The position numbers and the translations under genes were made by a program. Shown one piece after another: positions 28,950 through 35,655 of a stretch of DNA of 35,655 nucleotides. Within the stretch, counting starts at the first letter, position 1; the number at the start of each line of letters is the position of its first letter. This DNA is from Rhodocyclaceae bacterium. Its GTDB lineage: Bacteria; Pseudomonadota; Gammaproteobacteria; Burkholderiales; Rhodocyclaceae. The notes beneath the pieces are model-generated. The model saw only the letters and a program-made list of their open reading frames with translations. It ran no database searches and was not told the origin of the DNA. The stretch spans positions 1-35,655 of the forward strand of contig JAEUNL010000028.1 in assembly GCA_016791115.1 (NCBI GenBank). The letters are read 5' to 3'.

Positions 28950-30794
28950 TCAGAGCCCCAGGCGCGCGGTGGTCTCGTTGGTCGGACGACCGTCGTTGTC
29001 CCAGCCGCGGATCTTGTAGTACTCGGGCAACATCTTCGCCAATCCATTCACCAGACCCTTGGCCGGGCCGGTCTTGGCCGGCTCGTTGGTCAGGCGCGGC
29101 GGCAGGTTGTCGTCCTTCGACGTGAAACCTGCTGAGTTGTTGAACATGCGCTCCATGTTCCAGATGCGCTCGCCGACGAGGTTCAGCTTGTCCATCGACC
29201 AGTCGCCTTCCAGCGCAGCAGCGAGTTGCGGCTGCAGGTCTGCCAGCGTCCAGGCGAATGTGGTGAACACGCAAACGCCCGAAGAGTCGAACACTGCGGT
29301 CGCATCCTGGAACGCCTTGACCAGTTCCGGCTTGCCGTCCGTGGTGAGCGGATCGGTCTTGACCGGTATGCCGAGCACTTCCGAGGCCACGGTATAGCTG
29401 CGCAGGTGGCAGGCGCCGCGGTTGGACGTCGCATAGGTCAGGCCCATGCCCTGGATGCCGCGCGAATCGTAGGCCGGGAACTCCTGGCCCTTGACCGACA
29501 TCGACAGATCGGGGCGCCCGTACTTTTCGCACATGCGCTTGCTGCCGAGGCCGATCACCTTGCCGAAACCCTCGCCGCGCGCCGTCATCTCAGCGAGCTT
29601 TACCAGCGCTTCGGCAGAACCGAAGGGGGCGTCGAACCCGATCTCTTCCTTCTTGATCAGGCCTAGGTCGAACAGTTCCATCGCGGCACCGATCGTGGCG
29701 CCGAACGAGATAGGATCGAACCCGTCTTCGTTGCACAACATATTGACGTACTGCAGCGCGTCGAGGTCGCCCACGCCGTTGGCACAACCCAGCGCCCAGG
29801 CGGCTTCATACTCGAGGCCGCCGGATGCGCCCCAGTACTTCGGGTTGTTCACCACGGTGAAGTGCTTCTCGTCGAGCTTTGAGATGCGGCCGCAGGCGAT
29901 GGTGCAGCCGAAGCAGGCCTGATTGGTCACCAGATGGCTCTTGCCGTCGGGACGCTTCTCGTGCATCGCCTCGGCAGAAATCTTCGAGGCCGACTCGAAT
30001 TGCACGTCGCGGTGGTTACGCGTAGGCAACGCGCCGATCTCGTTGATCACGTTCATCAGCACCTGCGTACCGTAGGTCGGCAGACCCTGCCCGGTAACCG
30101 CGTTGTCGGCCAGCACCTTCTTCTTCTCGAAGGTGACCTTCATGAATTCCTTCGGGTCGCGGATGTTGCCCACACCCTTGGTGCCGCGTACCGCGATCGC
30201 CTTCAGGTTCTTCGAGCCCATCACGGTGCCGACGCCCGAACGCCCGGCCGCGCGGTGCAGGTCATTGACGATGCATGCGTAGAGCACGCCGTTCTCGCCC
30301 GAGCGGCCAATCGACGACACGTGGATCAGCGGATCCTGGTGCGTCTTCTTGATCGTCTCCTCGGTCTCCCAGACCGTCTTGCCCCAGAGGTGCGAAGCAT
30401 CCCGGATCTCGACCTTGTCGTCCGCGATCGAGAGATAGACGGGCTTGGGCGACTTGCCTTCGACGATGATCATGTCCCAGCCGGCGAACTTGAGTTCCGC
30501 ACCGAAGTAGCCGCCCGAGTTGGAGCAGGCGATCGCGCCGGTCAGCGGTCCTTTGGTGACGACGGAGTAACGTCCGCCGGTCGAGGCCATGGTGCCGGTC
30601 AGCGGGCCGGTGGTGAAGATCATCTTGTTCGCGGGCGACAGCGGGTCAACCTTCGGGTCGACTTCCTCGACGAAATACTTGGTCGCGAGGCCGCGCTGTC
30701 CGAGGTATTCGTCGGCCCACTTCATGTTGAGGTCTTCGACCTTGACCGTGCCCTTGGTCAGATCGATGCGCAGAAACTTGCGTGTCCATGCCAT
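28950..30794 (-). CDS. aorB: Tungsten-containing aldehyde:ferredoxin oxidoreductase, catalytic subunit
   Basis: Oxidises aldehydes to carboxylic acids, or reduces acids in reverse, at a tungsten bis-pyranopterin cofactor with one 4Fe-4S cluster; cytoplasmic. The 614-aa protein begins with the family N-terminus (KFLRIDLTKGTVKVED, GQRGLATKY). Cluster cysteines are C294, C297 and C301 (CFGCTIAC) plus distant C508, matching the spacing in Pyrococcus AOR. GRSGVGTVMGSKNLKAIAVRG and YDSRGIQGMGLTYATSNRGACH are further signatures. GGGAG precedes the ATG by seven bases. It lies 34 bp after aorA and leads into aorC, the order of the Aromatoleum enzyme. Aldehyde specificity is not readable. Confidence 0.93.
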   Translation of the reverse strand: MAWTRKFLRIDLTKGTVKVEDLNMKWADEYLGQRGLATKYFVEEVDPKVDPLSPANKMIFTTGPLTGTMASTGGRYSVVTKGPLTGAIACSNSGGYFGAELKFAGWDMIIVEGKSPKPVYLSIADDKVEIRDASHLWGKTVWETEETIKKTHQDPLIHVSSIGRSGENGVLYACIVNDLHRAAGRSGVGTVMGSKNLKAIAVRGTKGVGNIRDPKEFMKVTFEKKKVLADNAVTGQGLPTYGTQVLMNVINEIGALPTRNHRDVQFESASKISAEAMHEKRPDGKSHLVTNQACFGCTIACGRISKLDEKHFTVVNNPKYWGASGGLEYEAAWALGCANGVGDLDALQYVNMLCNEDGFDPISFGATIGAAMELFDLGLIKKEEIGFDAPFGSAEALVKLAEMTARGEGFGKVIGLGSKRMCEKYGRPDLSMSVKGQEFPAYDSRGIQGMGLTYATSNRGACHLRSYTVASEVLGIPVKTDPLTTDGKPELVKAFQDATAVFDSSGVCVFTTFAWTLADLQPQLAAALEGDWSMDKLNLVGERIWNMERMFNNSAGFTSKDDNLPPRLTNEPAKTGPAKGLVNGLAKMLPEYYKIRGWDNDGRPTNETTARLGL

Positions 30795-30828
30795 GGTTCA
30801 GCTCCCGGATATTCTGTTGGCGATCGAC

Positions 30829-31302
30829 TCAGGCGCTGGCCTGGTTGCCGGTCTTCTCGGCCCACTGGCGCATCTTGTCCAGCCCGGTCCAGTCGGCGTC
30901 GATGTAGGTGATAGCGCCCGTCGGACAGGCTTCGGCGCAGGCCGGCTCGCCGCCGCACAGGTCGCACTTCTGCACCTTGCCGCGATCCGCCATGTAATTC
31001 ACCGTGCCGAACGGACAGGCGATGGTGCACACCTTGCAGCCGACGCAGACGTCTTCGTGCACGACCTTGGCACCGGTGTCCGCATCGAGCTTGATCGCCT
31101 CGACCGGGCAGGCATGCATGCACCAAGCTTCTGCGCACTGGGTGCAGGTGTAAGGCACCTTGCGCCCGGTGTGCTCGAAATCGAATACGCGAATGCGTGA
31201 TTTTGAAATATTGAATACGCCGTAGTTCTCGTACGAACAGGCCATTTCGCACTGACGGCAACCGGTGCACTTGACCGGGTCGATGTGCAGCGACTTTTGC
31301 AT
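30829..31302 (-). CDS. aorA: Four-cluster ferredoxin-type subunit of aldehyde oxidoreductase
   Basis: Iron-sulfur electron-transfer subunit of 157 aa with sixteen cysteines in four C-x2-C-x(2-4)-C-x3-C groups (C12/15/18/22, C53/56/61/65, C86/89/92/96, C113/116/122/126). These are enough for four 4Fe-4S clusters in the DMSO-reductase-B style fold. There is no signal peptide, so it works in the cytoplasm, linking the tungsten subunit with the flavin subunit. Related AorA proteins polymerise into electron-conducting filaments in Aromatoleum, as I recall. First gene of the operon; GAGGGG precedes the ATG at 31302, and a sigma-54-type promoter lies about 120 bp upstream. Confidence 0.92.
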   Translation of the reverse strand: MQKSLHIDPVKCTGCRQCEMACSYENYGVFNISKSRIRVFDFEHTGRKVPYTCTQCAEAWCMHACPVEAIKLDADTGAKVVHEDVCVGCKVCTIACPFGTVNYMADRGKVQKCDLCGGEPACAEACPTGAITYIDADWTGLDKMRQWAEKTGNQASA

Positions 31303-31419
31303 TACGCGTCCCCTCGGTGATCAGAGTTTGGTATCCGAATCCCGGGTTCGTCGCACGCGCAAAATACGTCCGCCGACCCCGCGATTCTTATGCTCAAGAT
31401 AGCACAAGGCAAAGCGCGA

Positions 31420-31433
31420 GCAAAAAACACACC
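31420..31433 (-). promoter_or_regulatory. Candidate sigma-54 (-24/-12) promoter of the aor operon
   Basis: The minus strand reads AGGTGTGTTTTTTGCT: GG at 31433-31432 and GC at 31421-31420 with exactly 10 bp between, and a good -12 (TTTTGCT). The -24 half is only partial. Initiation would fall near 31408, giving a leader of about 105 bases before aorA. Confidence 0.55.
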
Positions 31434-31492
31434 TGCGATTTCAAGCCTGATTTGACTCGAAAAAACGCGAGGAACAGCGAGGGAGTCAGCGA

Positions 31493-31524
31493 AGTGTGTT
31501 GCAGGAAGTAACAACGGGTGACAC
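31493..31524. promoter_or_regulatory. Candidate upstream activator site of the aor promoter
   Basis: AGTGTGT at 31493-31499, 15 bases, CGGG at 31515-31518, then TGACAC. The same AGTGTGT-N15-CGGG arrangement occurs before pedF in the same orientation and at nearly the same distance from the -24 GG (60 versus 62 bp). Centre near -100, typical for enhancer sites. Confidence 0.45.
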
Positions 31525-31536
31525 AGTCACCCGTTG
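31512..31536 (-). terminator. Perfect 11-bp palindrome after the solute-binding-protein gene
   Basis: CAACGGGTGAC and GTCACCCGTTG with a three-base loop, 10 bp beyond the stop of the preceding gene; the minus strand continues TTACTTCC, a poor U-tract. It is a likely transcript end but also overlaps the candidate activator site, so it may serve as an operator. Confidence 0.5.
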
Positions 31537-31546
31537 CACAAGCGCA

Positions 31547-32383
31547 TCAAGGCGCGCGGTACTTGACGCCGTAGCGGTCGAAGATCTTCTGGATCGTCCC
31601 GTCGGCGACGAGATCGTTGATGCCTTTCTGCAGCGCGCGAGCCAGTTCTTCGTTGCCAGCCTTCACCGCGAGGCCGAGCGGCCACTGGCGGCGGCCGATC
31701 ACCGGAATCGGCGGCTCCGAAATCTCGAAGCCCTTGCTGTTGAACAGCCCACCCTCGAGCTCGCCCTGCATCGCCATCACCGCGGCGACCTCGCCCTTTT
31801 TCAAGGCCTCGATCGCCTCGTCGGTGTTCTTGAAGTGGACGACGTTGTTGCGATACGCACCGGACTCGATCGAGAGCAACACCGTATCCGGATAGGTCGC
31901 CGATTCGACCCCGATCTTCTCGGTACGGAAAGGCGCGAGCGAGTCGAGGTTTGCAATCTTCTCCACGTTGCGTGCGATCGCGAAACGCTCGCGATAGTAC
32001 GGCGCGAAAAAAATGACTTTGTCGTTCCGGGACATGTACTCCTTGTCGACCGGCACGTGGATCATGAAGTCGGCAGGGCCATAGCCGAAGAGCGTTCCGC
32101 GCCAGACCATGTTGCGCAGGTCGTCTTCCATGTTCTCGTCGGCATCGAACCACAATTCGGCGAGCTTGACGCCCAGCTTCCCGGCCAGCGCTTTCGCGAT
32201 ATCGACGTCCACGCCCTTGCCCTCATCCGAAAAAGGCGCGAACTCCTTGTAGAGCGCAACCGAGATCTGCCCGCTTTTGACGACATCCGCGAGATCGTTG
32301 GCGCGCGCGCCCAACGGCGCGAGCGCCAGCAGCAGGACGACAATCGCGGCGCGATGCAATGCGCTACTGATCCAGAGATGCAC
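31547..32383 (-). CDS. Periplasmic solute-binding protein (ABC type, family 3-like), PedG-like
   Basis: Secreted binding protein of 278 aa with a signal peptide (MHLWISSALHRAAIVVLLLA, cleavage after GARA). The mature part has the two-lobed family pattern: ISVALYKEFAPFSDEGKGVDVDIAKALAGKL at the start, then IGVESATYPDT and IQKIFDRYGVKY at the end. No permease or ATPase gene is adjacent, so it is probably not a simple ABC importer component. Similar proteins accompany PQQ alcohol dehydrogenase and cytochrome c550 genes in Pseudomonas (pedG); their role is not settled to my knowledge. The GTG at 32383 overlaps the cytochrome gene by 20 bp, implying coupled translation. Confidence 0.82.
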   Translation of the reverse strand: MHLWISSALHRAAIVVLLLALAPLGARANDLADVVKSGQISVALYKEFAPFSDEGKGVDVDIAKALAGKLGVKLAELWFDADENMEDDLRNMVWRGTLFGYGPADFMIHVPVDKEYMSRNDKVIFFAPYYRERFAIARNVEKIANLDSLAPFRTEKIGVESATYPDTVLLSIESGAYRNNVVHFKNTDEAIEALKKGEVAAVMAMQGELEGGLFNSKGFEISEPPIPVIGRRQWPLGLAVKAGNEELARALQKGINDLVADGTIQKIFDRYGVKYRAP

Positions 32384-32801
32384 GGCGCGTCTCGATGTAG
32401 GACTTGATTGCCCAGATGGCTTCCTGGCTCAGCGTAGCCGCAAACGGTGGCATATAGACCGCACCATTGCGCACCTTGCCGGCCAGCACGGAATTGCGGA
32501 AGTAGGCATCGGTATCCGGATCGAGATCGAGCTTGCGCAAATCGGGGGCGATGCCGCCCGAAACCACTTCCAGTCCGTGGCAACGCGCGCAGTTCTGGTT
32601 GTAGGCCGATGCGCCGACCTTGATCGCCGCCGCGTCGTTGCGATACGGATTGACATCATGCCAGTCGGTGCCCAAGGGCTTGAGCGTCGACACATCCACT
32701 GCTTGCGGCGTCACGTCCCCGTGAGAAAGCGCAGCCCCCGCCACCAATGCAAGCCCTGCTCCGAAAGCCAAGCCTGCCAGAACTTTCCTTTTCCCGTTCA
32801 C
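32364..32801 (-). CDS. pedF: Cytochrome c-550, PedF type
   Basis: Secreted mono-haem c cytochrome of 145 aa that typically takes electrons from a PQQ alcohol dehydrogenase. The haem site is C71-A-R-C-H75 in YNQNCARCHGLEVVSGGIAPDL, and M117 in VYMPPF is the likely sixth ligand. HGDVTPQAVDVSTLKPLG right after the signal peptide is characteristic of PedF. The chosen GTG at 32801 (MNGKRKVLAGLAFG) has GGAG six bases upstream; the frame continues open to TTG at 32849 but that adds a non-signal leader. First gene of a two-gene operon, divergent from the sigma-54 activator. Confidence 0.9.
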   Translation of the reverse strand: MNGKRKVLAGLAFGAGLALVAGAALSHGDVTPQAVDVSTLKPLGTDWHDVNPYRNDAAAIKVGASAYNQNCARCHGLEVVSGGIAPDLRKLDLDPDTDAYFRNSVLAGKVRNGAVYMPPFAATLSQEAIWAIKSYIETRRASLDQ

Positions 32802-32950
32802 AACCGTCTCCCGTCCTTTGATACATGCAACAACGAAGGATAGCGCCAAGCTGCGCAGAATCCTTTAACTCCGCATCCCGTTAGCAGAGACCATGCCATT
32901 TCTTCGAAATTGCGTGCGCAACTTGATCGCGACGGGTATTTCCGCGCCGC

Positions 32951-32964
32951 GCAAAACAAATTCC
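32951..32964 (-). promoter_or_regulatory. Candidate sigma-54 (-24/-12) promoter of pedF
   Basis: The minus strand reads CGGAATTTGTTTTGCG: GG at 32964-32963 and GC at 32952-32951 separated by 10 bp, with a good TTTTGC -12 half. Initiation would be near 32939, about 138 bases before the pedF start. This 303-bp gap holds no gene. Confidence 0.5.
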
Positions 32965-33025
32965 GGTTTCAGGCAAACAATAGTTCCTTCGGGAGCCAAA
33001 AACCCCATGCCCATCCCTTTTCTTT

Positions 33026-33056
33026 AGTGTGTCCAAATGCTACATTTCGGGACACT
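33026..33056. promoter_or_regulatory. 31-bp dyad, candidate activator site between pedF and its regulator
   Basis: AGTGTGTCCAAATG, CTA, CATTTCGGGACACT: a near-palindrome matching at 11 of 14 positions, with perfect inner AAATG/CATTT and outer AGTGT/ACACT arms. It lies 62 bp upstream of the pedF -24 GG and about 50 bp before the activator start, so it could also mediate autoregulation. Confidence 0.55.
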
Positions 33057-33104
33057 CCGCATGCCACTTACCAATAATTACGCGGAGATCTCCAGGAGGG
33101 GAAC

Positions 33105-35087
33105 ATGGCATCGGTCCTACGCGGCGAGCAGGAATCGGGCGCTGCACAAAACGTCGAGATCGATCTCGGCAGTGCAACAATTCTGACACCGCAAACCATC
33201 GCGAAATCGTGGGATCGCTGCCGTGCCTACGGTCTCGACTTGTCGCAGTCGCCCGATTTCGGCCCGATACGTTCGGATTTCCTGAGCGAGGAACTCGAAC
33301 GGAACCACAACCTCGTTTCGCACGCCCTGCCGGTCCTAGAAACGCTGTACCAGCAGCTCTCGGGCACGCACAGCATGGTCGTGCTGACCGACGAGCAGGG
33401 GCTGATCCTCGATTCGCTCGGCGACAGCGATTTTCTCGAACGCGCCCAGCGTGTGGCGCTGCAGCCTGGCGTAACTTGGTCCGAGGACAGCCGGGGCACG
33501 AATGCGATCGGTACCGCATTGATCGAGCGCTCGCCGATCTGCGTCAATGGCGCGGAGCATTTCCTGCGCGCGAACCAGTTCCTCACCTGTTCGGCAGTCC
33601 CGATATCCGACCCGCGCGGCAAGCTGGTCGGCGTGCTCGACGTGACCGGCGATCATCGCGGCTACAGCAGCCACACCATCGCGCTGGTCAAGATGTCGGC
33701 GCAGATGATCGAGAACCACCTGTTCTCGGATGCGTTCCCCGAAGGCATCGCAATCCACATGCACGGCCGCCCGGAATTCCTCGGTACGCTGTGCGAAGGC
33801 ATCGTCTGCTTCTCGCCCGACGGCGAGTTCATCACGGCCAACCGCAGCGCCTGCTCGATGCTGGGACGCAGCCTGGCGGACCTGCGCACGCACTCATTCT
33901 CCACGCTGTTCGGCAACCGCATCCAGAGCGTACTCGATCAGGCGCTGGCGCAGGGCGACGTTCCGCTGCGGCTGTCGCTGAGTTCGGGCACGCCGGTGCT
34001 GGGCCGCGTCCGCATCGGCGCGCGCGCGCGCCGGCCGATGCGCATCTTCACCTTCGACCGCAAGGGCACCGCGCAGCGCGATGCCGGAGACCAGCGCCCG
34101 ATACCCGGCGTTGGCGCCCTGGACGGCCTGATGACCGGCGACGCGCAGATCGAGGCGGTATGCAACAAGGTCCGCCGCGTACTCGGCCGCGACATCACCA
34201 TCCTCATTCAGGGCGAGACCGGCACCGGCAAGGAGCTGATCGCCAACGCCATCCATGAAGATAGCCCGCGCGCCAACGCGCCCTTCGTGGCAGTCAACTG
34301 CGCCTCGATTCCGGATACTCTGATCGAATCGGAACTGTTCGGCTACGAGGAAGGCGCCTTCACCGGCGCCAAGCGCAAGGGCAACGTCGGCAAAATCCTG
34401 CAGGCCGACGGCGGCACGCTGTTCCTGGACGAAATCGGAGACATGCCGCTCAACCTGCAGGCGCGGCTGCTGCGCGTGCTGCAGGAACGCAAGGTCACGC
34501 CGCTGGGCAGCATCAAGTCCTACCCGGTGGACATCGCGATCGTCTGTGCCACCAATCGCAAGCTGCGCGACATGGTCTCTCGCGGCGAATTCCGCGAGGA
34601 TCTGTACTACCGTCTCAACGGCCTGACCGTCAACCTGCCGCCGCTGCGCACCCGCAGCGACATCCGCACCGTCGTTGAACGCATTCTGCGCAAGGAAGCG
34701 CCCGCCGGCAGCAGACCCCGCGTCGATGACGAAGTGATGCGGATGTTCCTGCGCCATCCCTGGCCGGGCAACCTGCGCCAGCTCACCTGCCTGTTGCGCA
34801 CCGCCCTGGTGATGGCCGACGAGGACGGGGAAATCCGCCGCGAGCACCTGCCGGACGACTTCCTCGACGAATTGATCGAACCGCCACCACGCGGCGAGCC
34901 CCGGCCGCAGGCAACCGGCACGGCAGCCGCCGGCGATTCCCACGCCAGCTTCAGCGACCGCCTCGACGACCTGGAACTGCAGGCGATCCGCGAAGCGCTG
35001 GAGAAACATCGCGGCAATGTATCGGCCGCCTCGCGCCAGCTTGGCATCAGCCGCAACACCATCTACCGCAAGATGAAAAGCCTTTAG
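33105..35087 (+). CDS. Sigma-54-dependent transcriptional activator (AcoR-like, GAF-AAA+-Fis)
   Basis: Enhancer-binding protein of 660 aa that remodels sigma-54 RNA polymerase. Domains in order: an N-terminal GAF-type sensor (about 75-205, with [15 protein letters not shown] and [16 protein letters not shown] as in AcoR), a PAS-like segment (about 223-300), the AAA+ domain, and a C-terminal Fis-type helix-turn-helix ([20 protein letters not shown]). The AAA+ domain has Walker A GETGTGKE (370-377), the sigma-54-contacting GAFTGA loop (417-422) and Walker [11 protein letters not shown] (437-446). AGGAGGGG lies just before the ATG. It has no receiver domain, so a small molecule is the probable signal. 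It sits between the PQQ dehydrogenase and pedF, opposite strand, suggesting alcohol or aldehyde sensing. Confidence 0.92.
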   Translation: MASVLRGEQESGAAQNVEIDLGSATILTPQTIAKSWDRCRAYGLDLSQSPDFGPIRSDFLSEELERNHNLVSHALPVLETLYQQLSGTHSMVVLTDEQGLILDSLGDSDFLERAQRVALQPGVTWSEDSRGTNAIGTALIERSPICVNGAEHFLRANQFLTCSAVPISDPRGKLVGVLDVTGDHRGYSSHTIALVKMSAQMIENHLFSDAFPEGIAIHMHGRPEFLGTLCEGIVCFSPDGEFITANRSACSMLGRSLADLRTHSFSTLFGNRIQSVLDQALAQGDVPLRLSLSSGTPVLGRVRIGARARRPMRIFTFDRKGTAQRDAGDQRPIPGVGALDGLMTGDAQIEAVCNKVRRVLGRDITILIQGETGTGKELIANAIHEDSPRANAPFVAVNCASIPDTLIESELFGYEEGAFTGAKRKGNVGKILQADGGTLFLDEIGDMPLNLQARLLRVLQERKVTPLGSIKSYPVDIAIVCATNRKLRDMVSRGEFREDLYYRLNGLTVNLPPLRTRSDIRTVVERILRKEAPAGSRPRVDDEVMRMFLRHPWPGNLRQLTCLLRTALVMADEDGEIRREHLPDDFLDELIEPPPRGEPRPQATGTAAAGDSHASFSDRLDDLELQAIREALEKHRGNVSAASRQLGISRNTIYRKMKSL

Positions 35088-35157
35088 AACGGCGCCGCAC
35101 GCCCGATCGGCGCCGCAGCCGGGCCTGGCCGCCGCCCGGCCGAGACTTTTCCCGCGC

Positions 35158-35186
35158 AAAAAAAACCGGCGCACCAGGCGCCGGTT
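35158..35186 (-). terminator. Intrinsic terminator of the PQQ dehydrogenase gene
   Basis: A 9-bp perfect stem (AACCGGCGC 35164-35172 with GCGCCGGTT 35178-35186) is followed on the minus strand by a run of eight T, 50 bp past the stop. It may also end plus-strand transcription from the activator gene. Confidence 0.85.
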
Positions 35187-35235
35187 GATGTCGCTCGAAC
35201 CTAACTGAGCGCAGGAGGAGGAGTCTGAAGCCGAC

Positions 35236-35655
35236 TCAACCCTTGTGCAGCTTGAATACCCACATCGAACCGCCCTGGTTGAGGAAGTTGACCTTCTTGG
35301 CCACGTCCCCGCCCCACAGCGGCACCGCGCCGCCCCAGCCGGCCGCCACACCGACGTACTGCTCGCCATCCTGATCCCAGGTGATCGGCGGCGCAACGAT
35401 GCCGGTACCGACGTTGAACGACCAGACTTCCTTGCCGGTCTTGGCATCGGCCGCCTTGAGGAACCCCTCCGGCGTGCCCCAGAACACCAGGCCGCCCTTG
35501 GTCGTCAGCACGCCACCCCACAGCGGCGCGTTGTTGGTGACTTCCCATTCCATCTTGCCGGTCTTCGGGTCGAAGGCGCGCAGCGCGCCGATGTACTTGT
35601 CGTCGATCGTCTTGATGGTGAAACCGGCGCCCAGGTAGGCCGCGCCCTTCTTGTA
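35236..35655 (-). CDS. PQQ-dependent alcohol dehydrogenase, C-terminal fragment (cut by window edge)
   Basis: Only the last 139 residues are visible; the frame is open to the window end, so the gene continues beyond it. [45 protein letters not shown] and [22 protein letters not shown] are tryptophan-docking propeller repeats of type I quinoprotein alcohol dehydrogenases (ExaA, PedE, methanol dehydrogenase). [11 protein letters not shown] is the usual final signature. The enzyme oxidises alcohols to aldehydes in the periplasm using PQQ, passing electrons to a c-type cytochrome such as the PedF-like protein encoded 2.4 kb away. Whether it is calcium or lanthanide dependent cannot be judged because the metal site lies outside the window. 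Confidence 0.9.
   Translation of the reverse strand, partial: YKKGAAYLGAGFTIKTIDDKYIGALRAFDPKTGKMEWEVTNNAPLWGGVLTTKGGLVFWGTPEGFLKAADAKTGKEVWSFNVGTGIVAPPITWDQDGEQYVGVAAGWGGAVPLWGGDVAKKVNFLNQGGSMWVFKLHKG

Overview
This is a GC-rich window whose gene content points to a betaproteobacterium of the Rhodocyclales/Zoogloeaceae type (Azoarcus, Aromatoleum or Thauera relatives). The pointers are the petABC-sspA-sspB and dnaX-ybaB-recR gene orders, a cytochrome b with a PVWY quinol-site motif, and a tungsten aldehyde oxidoreductase operon of the Aromatoleum AorABC type next to a PedF-type alcohol-oxidation system. Genus-level assignment is inference.

Layout. 1-4662 (+): parE (5' end outside the window), an orphan VapB-type antitoxin and parC. 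4893-9521 (-): the ABC-F ATPase uup and a Lon-like protease of the AAA_32 family. 9706-9780 (+): tRNA-Arg(CCU). 9801-18701 (-): a divergent sirtuin, sspB, sspA, the cytochrome bc1 genes petC-petB-petA (transcribed petA to petC), a class III CoA-transferase, recR, ybaB and dnaX. 18823-26486 is a mixed accessory stretch: an OmpA-domain protein, an ATP/ADP-translocase-family carrier, a Tat-type aldo/keto reductase, katA with an upstream micro-ORF, a DUF3079 protein, an unrecognised 261-aa protein and a ZIP metal transporter. 26621-26773 (-): the small SRP RNA with promoter and terminator.

26786-35655 is the most coherent functional block. On the minus strand lie the end of a PQQ-dependent alcohol dehydrogenase, a PedF-like cytochrome c and a periplasmic solute-binding protein. 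Beyond them lie aorA (four-cluster ferredoxin), aorB (tungsten catalytic subunit), aorC (FAD subunit), a MoaD-like protein and a small unknown protein. A sigma-54-dependent activator with GAF, AAA+ and Fis domains is embedded on the plus strand. The simplest reading is an alcohol to aldehyde to acid route: periplasmic PQQ dehydrogenase plus cytochrome c, then cytoplasmic tungsten AOR.

The strongest new observation concerns control of that block. Both minus-strand operons (aor and pedF) have candidate -24/-12 promoters with invariant GG-N10-GC spacing. Both have a related upstream element (AGTGTGT-N15-CGGG) in the same orientation, 60 and 62 bp upstream of the GG. This suggests a two-operon regulon of the embedded activator. 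Other points of note are a 23-codon ORF with a perfect Shine-Dalgarno before katA, a probably leaderless dnaX, and the VapB antitoxin without toxin between parE and parC. All assignments were made by eye from motifs; no database search was run.
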